Program-made: the position numbers and the translations under genes | NCBI GenBank assembly: GCA_015680685.1 | Contig: MNCI01007731.1 | Span: 394,356-458,355 of the forward strand | DNA: 64,000 nt | DNA from: Gnetum montanum | Lineage: Eukaryota; Streptophyta; Gnetopsida; Gnetales; Gnetaceae | Direction: 5' to 3' | Shown here: piece after piece, positions 23,873-35,920 of the stretch | Layout: each line of letters opens with the position of its first letter | How positions within the stretch are numbered: the stretch's first letter is position 1 | The notes under the pieces: model-generated | Databases searched by the model: none | Told to the model about the DNA's origin: nothing | What the model saw: the letters and a program-made list of their open reading frames with translations, nothing else

Positions 23873-25746
23873 AAGCACATACACCCCAGACTCCTGTAGA
23901 TGTGCGATAATGGGGCAACATACCTTAGGATGGTCATAGTGGTAGATCTCACATCCACTGTCATGGTTTGAATCCGAATCTACAGCCACATCGGGGTTAG
24001 TAATTTTTTCCTTACCCTTATTATGTGCATGGCCTAAATCTCTCCACCTTTTCTTACCTTTGTCACTACTTTGTTCTACCTTAGACTCTTCTACAATTTT
24101 TAAGATAGTTTCAATTTTAGAGTCTAAGGAACTCCATACGTAGTCTACCTTAGCTGCTATTTCTGTTGTTAATTTTTGGATCGACAATATTTTTTGGTTC
24201 ACCAACTCTCCAAGTGGTGACTCATCCTATTCATCACAAACTTTCACTCCCTTCTTCCAAAGGGAGGGATCGTGGTTTTATTCTTCTATACTTTCCCTTT
24301 TGCGTAGCTCACCTTCTTTGTTTTCTACTTTCTCCAACAAGCTATGAACTTCATGGGCTCTAAGTTGTGAAAGTCTCCCTTGGGCATAAGTTCCAAGGGT
24401 TCTTCTAGTTTCATGCCTTATCCCATCCATGATCTGGCAAAGTTGATCCCACAAAGCATACCCATGGCCTGGGCAACGATGTAACAATGTGTAGTAGCAA
24501 GCCATGGTAGCATCCAAGGGTTTGTGATTACCTTGCTTCTAGTCTTGGATCTGCTTATGCAAATTGAACACTTTGGAGTATGTCTGATACTTATCATTGA
24601 ATAGTTCTAGCATCGTACTCCACCTCCTGATGGTTTTCGGTGCTAAGGACCGATACCAGCTCTCTTCTTCTTTATTGAGTGTCCTTGGGAATAACTTAAG
24701 TTTTTGCCACTCATTTTCTATATTCTGCAAGGCACATGCATCATGGAATTCCTGTAAATGATTTTGTGGATCAGCATTATATCGCCCTTCAAATCGTGGG
24801 ATGTTGTTCATGTCTAATCATTTGATCCGACTATCTTTCAAATGCCTTGTGGGAATCCTAACTACCTCCGTTATGTCAAGCATACTTCAGGTTGCGAGTA
24901 GAGGCTTTTCATGATTGTCTCTTTCATGACGCTTGTGATGTTTACGTTGTTCCTTACTCTCCCTAAGTCCTTGCCCTTGCCCTCTCTCTCGACTTTCCCT
25001 TTCTTACTTTTATCCTCACCTTTATGTTCATGGTGGCTGCACCCAGATGTGGAAGGAGAGGGTGATTGATGTGAAGAAGGGGAAGAAGAAGGTGAACCAT
25101 CATGATGATGATGTTTCTTGCCTTCTCTTTGGCTGCTATGGCCCTGATCATGGTGATGATCTAAGTACCCATCCTTAGCATAAGTGTTTGTTCCCTCTAT
25201 GAACAGTTGGTGTTCACGGGCATCAAAACCAGGGATATGTATCGTTGATCATAGATTCTGATACCCAACCTCCTCACCATCTTTAGGAGTGGGAACACCA
25301 TTTGTTAAAGAACCCGTGATAAGGGGTTCCTCATCTCCTATTTCACTAAGGACGTGCGAGGCTTTGCATTTTAGAAAAGTATGTTGACTCTCCTACCTTA
25401 ACTCCCTCATACGTTGGGCATCTGTGAGATAATAATCCCTCATGTCAAAATCTTCCGCAACGTATTCCGCATATAGTTCTTATATGCCAATCTGTGCCAA
25501 GGCACAAAAAAGCATCTGAGAGACTGATCGATCTAGGGGTAACACAATGTTACCTTGCAAATCTCTCCATCGTAGCTACTCGTCTTGATGGAGGATAAAA
25601 GTAAAGTCTGGAATATACTCATCAGGATGAGTATAGACTATCTTGTATTGTTTAGGACTTGGCTGATTTTGGTTATGTTTTTTATGTTGTTGACTGTCTC
25701 ATGTATGATCCTTAGGTGGTGAGTTGCTCTTATGAGAAGAAGGCAT
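23840..25746 (-). pseudogene. gag of E (degraded, mostly one frame)
   Basis: The start codon is at 25744-25746 (MPSSHKSN...). One frame with a few stops runs through TDAQRMREL, a histidine- and serine-rich segment and a lysine-rich tail to about 24960. A frameshift follows, and then the capsid-like domain at 24539-24811: MNNIPRFEGRYNADPQNHLQ, NEWQKLKLFPRTLN, SWYRSLAPKTIRRW and TMLELFNDKYQ. The frame continues over a stop to 24278-24517 (RRTLGTYAQGRLSQLRAHEV) and 23840-24205, which ends with GCEIYHYDHP. No CCHC knuckle is seen. The order matches gag in D, A2 and A3. Confidence 0.85.
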
Positions 25747-25869
25747 TTTTATCGGTGTGCTAATTTCACCATTATATAAATTTTCTCTTTTGATTAACCC
25801 AAAGGTTTGTTAAGGTTCACAACGATGTGAGTGATATCTCTTATGTTCTATTCAGCGCACAAATACTTA

Positions 25870-25889
25870 GTCCCCAACAATGACACCAA
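25870..25889 (-). other. Primer-binding site of E (tRNA-Asp type)
   Basis: On the minus strand TTGGTGTCATTGTTGGGG directly follows the end of the 5' LTR. It differs in only a few positions from the tRNA-Asp primer site TGGCGCCGTTGCCGGGGA of Athila and related plant elements. This is the best-preserved primer site of the family in the window. Confidence 0.75.
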
Positions 25890-26854
25890 CGATGAGTGGT
25901 GAGGTACCCCTACACTCAACCATATGAAACGAGCATAGCATGTGCTATCTGGTCGAACTCTACAGACTAAATGCCTAAAAGCCCCATGGAACACTTGGAG
26001 TTAATTATTCGTTGTCTTTCCACTCTTACTTGTTGTTGTCATGGTGTATGGTTAAGTAAGTCCGAGGTATATGATTTTTATGGTTTTTTCTAGTTTTTCT
26101 CCTATGCTATCAAGGTGAAGGGTTAAGAGAGCTAACTAACTCTAACTAAGGACTAAGTCTAAATTAACTAGCATCAACATCTGTTCCCACTTACTGTATA
26201 CACCCTGAACTATGCAACTGTGGCTACTAAGTGCTAATCATTACTGGGATTACCACATGTAACACACGTGCTCGAAGTGGTTGTACTGAGGCACTTAACT
26301 AGCCTAAATATGATGAGCAGCTGATTCCTTGACTAGCTGTACACATCCGTAGATGGTCATAATCAAGTCGTACTCATCCCGCGTTCTAGGAATTGAGGGT
26401 GAGAGAGACTAATCGCGATGAGTAGCCGATTCCTTAATTAGCAATACACATTTGTCAATGCTCGTAATCAAGTCATACTCATGCCACACTAATGCAGGTA
26501 ATAAATAACATGTAAGAAATAACAGGTAATAAATCCTATTCCATGTGCTACAAGGTTTATCCACAAAGCTCATCTTTATTACCATACACAACTTACATTC
26601 AGGTACAAAGCTGCTTGTATAAAGATCCGTTCACTTGGGGACTCCTACTATGGGCACATGGAAAATATTCTATCTCTAGAGTGATCAAACTACCAAAGTT
26701 TCCCTACTTTCAGCCTAGGATGAAAAATAAGGGGAGTGCCACCTCTTATTTAAAGATTTGGCGGTGGACCGTGATATCGCATGGGATGAGATATCGTGAC
26801 GGCCACGATATCACATACGCGATATCATGGTGCATGTGATATCTTGTCTCATCA
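25890..26854 (-). repeat. 5' LTR of E
   Basis: A 965 bp repeat that pairs with 19528-20464. U3 at 26760-26854 holds five GATATC palindromes within about 85 bp, against two plus one GATATT in the 3' copy. Confidence 0.9.
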
Positions 26855-27295
26855 GTAAATAAAAGATATAGCACCTAAGGGGTTCATTTTTTGCAATTTT
26901 TTCTAACTTTGTAATCATAATATGACAGGAACTTGATCTAACCAAGAGTATGAAGAAGGTAGAAAAGTACTAAGAATTGATAGGAACATGCTAATAATAT
27001 TAGTTCCTTGTTGATTGTAGATGGCCCCAAAGAGACCACTATAAGGAGGACCTTTACAACATGCAAGTTGTAAAGATGCAACTCCAAGCATCTCCATTAT
27101 GGCCTACACTAAACAACAATGATGAATGATACTTAGGAGAAATGTACCAATTCATGTAACTATGTCACTTTTTTTGTACACATCACTACCAATAGTTAGA
27201 GTTAATGAATAATCTCGTACCTTTCCAATTTTGTAAAGAAAGTTTAGTCCTATCCTATTAACTTGAGGACAATTTTTTAATCAATCATGGGGGTA
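26855..27295 (+). other. D 3' internal region, right of E, with polypurine tract
   Basis: D resumes here after E. No gene is recognised. It ends in AATCATGGGGGTA at 27283-27295, the family polypurine tract, directly before the D 3' LTR. Confidence 0.65.
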
Positions 27296-28266
27296 TGATG
27301 AATCATCAATTGCTAGGATATCATTTATCCTATGTTGTAGCTAAGGTATCATTAATGCTATATCACATATGTTAAAAAAAAGTCAATTTTTGGTTAGCTT
27401 CGATATCACAGCTCTGATATTGAAATCACAATACCACATATCTGATATTGGATCACATACTATGTTCTTAGATATTTGATAACATGGGATGCATGCCTCC
27501 CTATAAATACAACACTTGGATGCACAATCCGAATAACTTTCATTCGATCCTTAGGTAGATTCTTCTAGTTTAATTTTGTAGTTTTAGTGATAGAGTGAAT
27601 GCCTACAGCGTGGTGTTGAGTAGTTGTCCAGAATCTTTATTCAACTAAAGTGTACTTGGGCATAATTCATGACCGAAAATAAAGATCAAGATTACTTTTT
27701 CTCATTACAACATCCACTTAGTTTTTACTATTTTACTTAGCATAGTTCTTACTATTTTCTTAGTTTAATCATTTACATTTCCAAGTATTTTACTTTCTTA
27801 TTTATTAGTAAAGTAGAATGAGTACAATTATTTCAAAAATTTAAGTGTAATTGTTTAGTAATGCTAGTAGTGTTATAGCTTGGTTCACTCAATAGCATAA
27901 TGCTTGGTAACCTAGTAATGGTTACATCAACCCAAGATGTGTATGATAAAGACCAAATGCTCATTGCTCTAGGCTAGAGTAGATTTACATTACCATCATT
28001 ACTTATATTTAGTATTAAATTTCATTCTTAATTATGTTTGTTTCTAGGAGTAATCAAGGCCTAACAACATCAATTATCAAATGCCTCACTTTGTACTAAA
28101 CCATACATGACAAAGCTACCTCTAGTTTGAGTGAGAAGATAGCATCCTGCAATCAATGCTTAACAATCTAGATGTCAAAACTAGTCCCATCCATGAAATT
28201 TGATCAAATTGTGTATGAAATCTTTTGATTCATATGGTTTGGTGTAGGGGTACCTACTGCTCATCG
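27296..28266 (+). repeat. 3' LTR of D
   Basis: A 971 bp repeat that starts TGATGAATCATC and ends CTCATCG, pairing with 13860-14818. It is followed by the target duplication CTACC and by B1 LTR sequence. Confidence 0.88.
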
Positions 28267-28294
28267 CTACCCAAATCCACTATAAAAATTATTC
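28267..28294 (+). repeat. 28 bp island of B1 3' LTR between D and A2
   Basis: CTACCCAAATCCACTATAAA and the bases after it match 4022-4049 of the B1 5' LTR. The island holds the TATA box of the 3' LTR, bracketed by two separate insertions. Confidence 0.85.
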
Positions 28295-29232
28295 TAATGA
28301 GTAGCAAGGTACCTCTACACTCAACCATACGAATCACGAAACATTCAAGTGAAATCTGATTGAATTCCACAGACTCTATAGTTTCTGATACACTGTTCTT
28401 CCAGGAAGTGAACCTTTCCCTAATGGTCATTCCTTGTCTTTCCAATTATACTTGTGATGCACATCATATGGTTAAGTGTAATTGAGGCATATGATTTTTA
28501 TTGTTTTGTGCTTTATATTGCTTGGTACTTGAATAGAGATATGAAGTGATTTAATAACTAATTTGATTTCACTACTTTACTATTTTCTAACTAATCCTAA
28601 CATAAGCATCTAGTCCCACTTTTCATACACATCTTGAACCTACATATCCATTGCTGGGTTACCAAGTGCTACGCGATTGGGTGCACCAAGAAATAATGCT
28701 ACTAGGATTACCAAGCGAATACATGTTTACGCTGGAAGCAATACTACTTATGTACTTAATCTATTTATCTTAATTAATTAACTAATCACTTAAATTCTAA
28801 TTAATATTAATTAATTACATATTTAATGAAAACACTGAATACATAAATAAATCATTAATCTATTCTAAGTGCTACAAGGTTTGATCAAAAGGCTTGTCTT
28901 TATTGCCATACACATTGGTGTGGTTTAGGTACAACAATAATAAAGATTTGTACACTTTCTAACTTTTACTATGGGAACCTAGAGAAATATTGTAAATTTC
29001 AAATAGAAAAACTGTAAGTGCCCTACTACTTCTATGAGTTGCTCATGTTATAAACATGGCTGTGAGCTCATATTTATAATTTTTATTACAGGGTTGCATC
29101 GATGAGGCCTCATTGATGTAATAGACACTATGTCAATAAAGCCCTATCGATTGGGTAACACCACGTAAATGGGGCCCATCTACGAGGCCATGTCAATGGG
29201 GGCCTATCAACATGACACTTTGATGCTCATCA
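28295..29232 (-). repeat. 3' LTR of A2
   Basis: A 938 bp repeat. In minus orientation it starts TGATGAGCATCAAAGTG and ends with TACTCATTA (CA changed to TA). U3 carries AAGGCC-like and GATGC-like words, as in A1. The region just right of it (29233-29280) is the degraded polypurine tract and 3' untranslated part. Confidence 0.88.
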
Positions 29233-29442
29233 TACCTTCATGAATGAATGAAAAATCATTGTTGAGTTCCTTTACAAAATTAAAAAGGTATGGGATTATT
29301 GACTAACTCTTAACAAAAAACAATGACTTGGACAAAAATGAGTGCTCAATTTTGGTGTTTATGAAACAAAATTGAACTCCATGACATGACTGCACAAAAA
29401 TGGATAGCACATCCCCTGATGGCATGAAGTCAGTGGAGAAGA

Positions 29443-32290
29443 TCAGACAGTCCTAGGTGATGGTGGCTCCATAGGTTATGAAGCACCTTTGTTAACTTCT
29501 AGTATGTGTAGTAGTTGAGGTAATTCTGGCTGTTCTGCTATAGCTGCAACTTTTGGTGGAAGGAGAAAGGCATCTAGTAATGCCTTCATCTTCTCCTTCT
29601 TGCTCTGAGGATCATTCATAGTCCACGTGACATCACCAATGGGGGCTGGGACATGGCATTATTGGAAACATCTCCTTTACATTGATAAACCAGGCAGCAA
29701 ACTATTTGCATTCAATATCATACACCTTAACTATATTTTATAGCTCTTAGTAGTCATTCATCCTCTTAGCTAGGTTCTTATTAGTTGATCATTGATCAGT
29801 GAATCATGCCTTCAAGACTTTGAGTTTTGCATTTACCATTGTAAGCATTTGCTTGGTATCTTTGTGATGCTTGAACTCGGCCTCATAAAAAAATTATGAG
29901 TTGGTCAACTATTTCTCAAGTTTTAACCACAATTTTCTAGTAGTTAACATGGTCAAATTTGCATAATGAAGATTGATGAGCTCCATATATTCCATTATCT
30001 TCTCAATTTTCAACTCCTTCATGTTGATTTTCACCTTGTTGTAAGAATCTATCCTATCAATAATAGGCTACCAAACTTGTCTTTCTTACTAGATTTGCTA
30101 GAGGGCTTAATTTACTTTCACCTTCATCAACTAGATGTGTTTTTCATTTACTTATTTTTGTAAACTAACTTGATCTTTGTAATGATCTTTGAATCTCAAA
30201 TTTGAGATCCTCTGATTTCTAGGCAACTACCTCAATCATAGTTTTCTAGGGAAATGCACAGAGCTCCTCCAAGGAGAGGTTTCTACTTTTCACAACCAAT
30301 CACCTTAGTTCTATGTTTTTTCTAGCTAGTTGATCTTGGTATTGATGGATGAAATCAGTTAATTATTTTTTATGTTCATCAACATTCTACAAGTGATGGT
30401 CCTCTATGATCAATTATACATTCTCCTGGTAGGTATGATCTAAGGCCTTTTGAATTTTGTAATGTGTGGCCTCTTCCAAGGATTAGTAGAGCATCATTGA
30501 TTCCATTGCGTCCTCAACCCCTTTCAATGTAGCTTCAGGCTATTCGATACCTTCATCTCTTATTAATGTCGAGTTGAGAAATGCAAGATCAACAATCTAC
30601 GCTTTTAATTTGACAACTTCAGCAATCAAGCATCTGTTGAACTCCTTGGCTATTTTAAGTTACCTCTCCAAGATGATGTTCTTGTCCCTTGCCTCAACCA
30701 ACTTTGACTGGGTTGCAATAATATTGTCCAGAAGGTCAAAGATACTCAGAAGTAGTTTCCTGGTTCTAAACAGCTGATCCAATAGTTCTTCATACTACAT
30801 TCCATTTCTTCTACCGCTTGTGGTTTTCTAGGACATCTACACATCCTTAAGTGTACTGACATCTTGTATAGATGTCACAGGTGCATTGAGCATTTTAGTA
30901 ATCTGGTCAGCAACCACCTCTACTACTGTCTGCTTCCCTTGGTGTTGTATCACCAATATAGTTGCTTCCCCACCCTCCTCCAAGTGCATTGATAAGGTTT
31001 TAGTGTTCCTAGAGATTTTTAAGAGTGACTATTATTCTATGAGAGATACTATGACCTCTTTGGCTCTAGGATTTGACCTCATAGGCAACTATGTTTTTTA
31101 GGCTTAGAAAATGGATCCACCTCCACCCATTAAGTTGATTTTCTAGGCCACCTTATTTAGGTGACTCATTGTTGGTCTATACATAGATCAATCCCCACCA
31201 CTCATGCCTACTTGTAGCTCTTGTTCACTCAACATCCATTCATAGTATTCATGCAACTATTGGATGATTGTAGTGATGTTTATCATAGTTTTTTAAGTGG
31301 TAGGTGGAGGTGGTGATGGATACTCCTATTCTTGGATAGTTATTTTAGACATATTATCTTTTATCATTTTTTCCAATTAGTAGCTGGAACATGCCTAACA
31401 ACATCATTGGTGTAATAGAATATTCTTCCCCTCTGACAAAGTTTCCTAATGAGGCATGTAAAGGGGAGTGCCTTCCTTTCATGTTCATTTTCTTTAAACC
31501 ACTTCTCCATCTCTAGTTGTATTAGCTATGGAAGGTTGATAGGGAATATCCTCATTAGAGCAACACATGCTCAGGTAGAGAATGCACTGATTTTGCTTGG
31601 CCTCACCATGGGATTGAGTTGAAAGGTTAAAATATTATAGGATATTCTATTGTGGGTGTGAGCAAGTCAAACTCTTTGTGGTTGATACCATAGTATTTCC
31701 ACACCCATTCTTTCTTAATTCTAGGGTCCACTTGCATTGGAATATTAGTAAGACTTGCCCTCATTTATAGCAACCCAAGCATTATAGCAATGGCTTACAT
31801 CGAGGACACTAAGATGTTCTTGATTTTTACCATGGATCTAGGTTGCCTATTGTTTTAGAATAAAAATATATCTTCCATGTATTACTCCCTGATGGAAATG
31901 ATGATTGGCCACATGGGAGAGGTCTTCAGTTGGTCTTGCACTTCTTTTGGTGCTTACTCCAAGAAAGGGCCAAAGTTTAACTCCTGACCATTTTTTGGAC
32001 CTCACTTAATTTGATATGATTCAGGTAAGCTTCTTTCAAGGTCACCTCAAGATTTTCTTATTGAGCTAGTGCATCATCCTGGTAGAAGTGTTCTATTACT
32101 ACTATTGGTTATGGAATTTGTTGAATAGATTTCACCTCAGCCTCTACCTAAGAGGACCTATGGCATGGGTTGCTAGTAGTTCTTCCTAGGCCTATTCCTA
32201 GCCCTTTTTCATTTTAGGTCTTTTCTCCCTTAGTTGAGATAGTCCTACTTTCTATGCATGCTTTCCTTTTGGTACCATCCACGGTTATAA
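29443..32290 (-). pseudogene. Extra ORF downstream of integrase in A2 (coiled-coil-like)
   Basis: A minus-strand reading frame with many stops can be followed for about 2.8 kb. The middle part reads as heptad-rich helix, for example SIFDLLDNIIATQSKLVEAR and TLKGVEDAMESMM, and looks like a long coiled coil (about 30250-30900). An upstream part near 31650-31800 has IPMQVDPRIKKEWVWKYYGI. The C-terminal end repeats the SKKEKMKALLDAF motif of A1. It lies where Athila elements carry an env-like or additional gene. No signal peptide or membrane segment is convincing, so I would not call it an envelope. The family is unknown to me. Plus-strand frames in this interval are shadows. Confidence 0.6.
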
Positions 32291-34320
32291 CAAATCTATG
32301 GATTAGTAGATACAATGTGTAACCTTAAGGTTTTAAATACCTTATCTTATTAGTTAGTTATACGTTAGCTAAGGTTGGACCATGGAAGATTGATTATTGT
32401 ATTAATTATAATGTCATCGAAGCTTTTTGGAAATGTTTAACTCTTGTAATTTGGCGTTTAAGAGTTTATTTCCTAGTTAAACCTTTGTGGGAGTTAGAAA
32501 AATGGAAAAAATATTTTTATCAAAAATGGCACATTTGTGGCCCCCATGATGAAGAGCTTACCTCTAGTAGCTGCAAGCTCGACGAATGAAGTGATCTGGG
32601 TAAATGTTTAGGAAGTTATGGGTTTGGAAAGTTTTAGGCTCTAAAAATTTGAAAAACTTCCTTAGCATTTATGAGAAAATGTAAAAATTTCAAAGTGGGA
32701 TCACGTATATATATATACACTATTTTTCCACAATGTCAATAGGTCCTATATATAAAACCTACAACGAAAAAACTTCAAATTTGAATATCTTGAAAAATAT
32801 AAGAAATTTTTCAATGAATTTCGGATCCATGAATCCCAGGAAAGCCAAGAATATGATAAAATCATTGAAGATGATATTTGAAATCTTGAAAATTGAAAAA
32901 TTTGATAGAGAATGTGTTTAATGAACAAAATATGTAAAGGAGCACATGGTTTGATGTAGAAGATATATGTACGAAAGATTCTATTTGCAAGAATGCCTAA
33001 GGATAAGGTGCTTAATGAATCCAACCAAGAGAGATGTAAGTGAATCCTCCCCATAGTAGGTAAATGCCTTGTATGCCCTTGCATAACCTCAAACTAGGGA
33101 GTTTGTTAGCCTCATAGGTGATTACTAGTTGATAGAAGTTAAGGATCAAAACCAAGAAGATTCTATCTAGGAATTCAACTATGTCAGACCAAGACATGGA
33201 ATCAAGAAAATGGATGTTGGCGGTGAGGTGAGTTATGGTTAGCATAGATGGATGATGGAGAAGGTGAAATGGAATTTGAAACTAAGGTTATAATAATTCC
33301 CTTGTGGATTTTTTGTTTAAAATGAACTAAAAAGATCCATCCTTAGTCTAGAGAAAAACTAACCTTTTTTAGTGACTTTGCGTCACCACTCCAAGACCAA
33401 TCCACCCCCTTGAGATACAAGAGTGCACCCACAAAACAACCACCATTCCATAAAGAGAAGAAAAGAGAATAAGGAAGTGAGAGAGGGTCTTAGTTCAAGA
33501 GGACTTTCAGGCATGGATAACATGTCTTTATAGTCCCATAACCAATGCTTGTAGCCCATTTATTTTTCTCAGGGATGTGCTTTGAACTCCCATCATGTTT
33601 TTTTTTGTGTTTGTTTATTTTTTTTATTTTTGGATGGGAACCACACCATGCAAAGACTTTATTTAACTTCTTGTTATTGGTAAAAACAAAATGGTAAGAA
33701 GTCCATGAAAACACTCAAACACCTAAGTAAGTAGAAGAGTATAAAGAGTATTGAGTCCCCTTGAAGTCACACCTTGTACAAACTCTTTAAGTCCTTCCAG
33801 ATTCTAAAAACTACCAAGGTCACCAATTTATTAAAGTTTTATTTAATGAAAGTGACCTCATACTTCCAAAATAAGGAAAACCATAGAGTTTGCAAATGGG
33901 TAGATGTTATGGACTCACTGCTTGTTCTATGAAAAAGAAACCATGACTTAACAATCGACATAAAAATTCAAAAATAGAAACCAAACATTAGCAAATAAAA
34001 CATGAAGCACAAACCACCATTAGTAATAGCTACAACACCATTGTGTCCTATTGGTACAAAGCATGTTTATTAGCAAAAATTTAATAGTCAAACTCAATTA
34101 AAAAAAAGTAAAATATATAAGAAATTTTAAAATATTCAAGAAAGATTTAAATGTATTAAATATGGTGTAAAAAAATTATGTAAAATAGGAAACATTTTAT
34201 AATCAATAAGGTGTAAAAGAAACAAATTACAAAGACAAAAATATATAAAACAAGAAAAATAGAAAAAATAAAGAGTCATATGGATGATTAGCATGGATGG
34301 CCATCTCCCCCACAAATAAG
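32291..34320 (-). other. A2 spacer between integrase and the extra ORF
   Basis: No gene is seen. 33030-34320 aligns with 21220-22430 of E, so it is a conserved non-coding block of this family just downstream of integrase. Short (TA)n at 32707-32720. Confidence 0.6.
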
Positions 34321-34653
34321 TTAAAAGGAGGAGATCTCCAAAATTGAGCATGGTTGTCCATCCGTTGATGTATTTGTTGTATTGGCTTGCTTAGGTTCAT
34401 GGAAAAGCTTTACTTGTTGGATGTTAACCAAATACTTTTTATTTGGGCTCTCAAGTTTGTATATGGTCATGGCTACAGAAGAAAGGGTTTCATCAATTAT
34501 ATAAGGTTCCTTCCACAATGTTTGAAACTTTATTTTCTAGGATACGTGTTTGGGGTTCTTGTAGAGAACCTTATCTCTAGGTTGAAATTTTACTTTCCAT
34601 ATTCTAAGGTCATGTTGTTGCTTGTTGAATGCCTTGTGCACTTCATTCAAAGA
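34321..34653 (-). pseudogene. Integrase C-terminus of A2
   Basis: The minus frame includes the positively charged segment W-K-V-K-F-Q-P-R-D-K-V-L, then LWKEPYIIDETLSSVAMTIY and VNIQQVKLFHEP, which is the SH3-like C-terminal end of gypsy-type integrases. It ends at 34321. Its upstream part is cut at 34653 by S. The frame continues at 38116 on the other side of S. Confidence 0.8.
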
Positions 34654-34659
34654 TGTTGG

Positions 34660-35900
34660 CGACCGTTTAGGACGCGACCGCCAACGAGTATCCTCGAACA
34701 GGATTTAGGTGCCTGCTGGTCTCTGGCAACACCAAGGCCCAGATACCTCCAAATAACTCAGTAGTTAATGTGAGTATGTGTGTGTGCTGTTGTGGCGTGC
34801 GGTTGTGAGAAATGTAACAATTGCGTGTGTGTAAACTACAAATGACTTACTTTAAGAGATTCAGCCAACTTTGTCAAGTACTGTGAATTGTTGAAAGTTT
34901 CCTATTTTGTTCAACTGCCTAGTCTACGCGGCCCCTATAATACCTACTTGTAACAAGTAACATTTTGCATAAAAATCTGAGCACAACTTCATGAATCTAC
35001 TCCTAATTTTCCCCAGAGAAAGAGATAGTTCCACAAGAAAACTAGAAATAGAGCAAGATTCAATGGAAATAGGCAAAAAGAAAAGAAAGCAGATTTGTGT
35101 AGACCTCAAATATTTAAACAAGGTAAAATGACACGAGTAAACACTTCGCAATAAAGCTATCCCAAATTCAATATCTACGAATTGTTCAAACTTCCAAGGC
35201 TCAAACAAGAAATTACTTCAAGACAATCCTACTATGCTACCAAAAATTGCTGCGTAAACTACCACGTACGAGACTCCACTTTGACTAGACAATAGATGCC
35301 AACGATTGCATTCAAACAGAACCTTTAAAAGACTTGACAATTTCTGATTGAAATAACACGGAAAATCACTTTAAAGATAAAGAAGCTATTCTGGTCCCAT
35401 CAAAATACCAAAGATTTTCTGAACCCTCTTGACTACTAGATTGTTCCACGGCGTGACTACAAACAGAGGCTCTCTTTCAACAACCCAATAGCAGTTCCCA
35501 AACGTTGCACAATAACGAAATTTACTACTAAAATGCTCTTAAGGCTTTTAAACACAAGCGCTTCTATGGCAAAATTTTAATAGAAATTTCTATCGGGCAA
35601 CAAGAACAATAAGAGCAATCTAAAAATCCCAAAATTACTTGCCAAGGATGATACTATCTAAACCACTAGCTAAGCAATTTAAACAAAACAAAAAATGAAA
35701 TGCATAACTCACAGGACCATGACAAAGAGGCTGAAATCTTTATTCTAGCAAGCCATCTTGCAAGCAATCGTTCACGCTTTCTTCTTTACAAATGCTCTTC
35801 TCCCAAGACTCAAAGTGTCTCCAAGAGTCCAAGTGCTAACTAGTAGCCTTCCGTATGAGACCCCAAGTGTGATGTGAGAAGTGATCCTTTCCCCCCCTTG
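34660..35900 (-). other. R-U5 part of S
   Basis: No coding region is seen. A minus-strand transcript starting near 35890 would run through the AATAAA at 35739-35744. Small open frames here, for example 34924-35208, lack recognisable domains. Confidence 0.45.
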
Positions 35901-35908
35901 ACCTGAAG

Positions 35909-35920
35909 CCTTTTTATAGG
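35909..35920 (-). promoter_or_regulatory. TATA box of S
   Basis: CCTATAAAAAGG on the minus strand. The AATAAA at 35739-35744 lies 170 bp downstream, which gives a plausible R region. U3 would be about 35921-38111 and would contain the captured gene fragments. Confidence 0.6.

Larger units (their letters stand above)
19528..26854 (-). mobile_element. E: Athila-like element with gag and protease but no RT or integrase
   Basis: LTRs at 19528-20464 (3') and 25890-26854 (5') have the inverted ends TGATGAG and CTCATCA. The flanking 5-mers are GTAAC (19523-19527) and GTAAA (26855-26859), a target duplication with one change. Primer site, gag, protease, 3' region and polypurine tract follow in minus-strand order. 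Sequence right after the protease resembles what follows integrase in A2, so reverse transcriptase, RNase H and integrase have been lost. The size is 7.3 kb. It interrupts D. Confidence 0.9.
13860..28266 (+). mobile_element. D: Athila-like element lacking pol, with E nested inside
   Basis: LTRs at 13860-14818 and 27296-28266 share TGATGAATCATCAATTG-type starts (the 5' copy has TAATG). The 5 bp target duplication CTACC is exact at 13855-13859 and 28267-28271. Gag is present on the plus strand. I see no protease, reverse transcriptase or integrase. E lies at 19528-26854 within its 3' region. Without E the element is about 7.1 kb. It looks like a non-autonomous derivative or an internally deleted copy. 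Confidence 0.88.

Noticed and set aside
30574-31101. Plus-strand frames with Ser/Leu-rich products in the A2 extra ORF
   Set aside because: They are reverse complements of the coiled-coil region, which is conserved on the minus strand in A1.
29443-32290. Retroviral envelope gene
   Set aside because: No convincing signal peptide, fusion peptide or membrane anchor. The product looks like a coiled coil.
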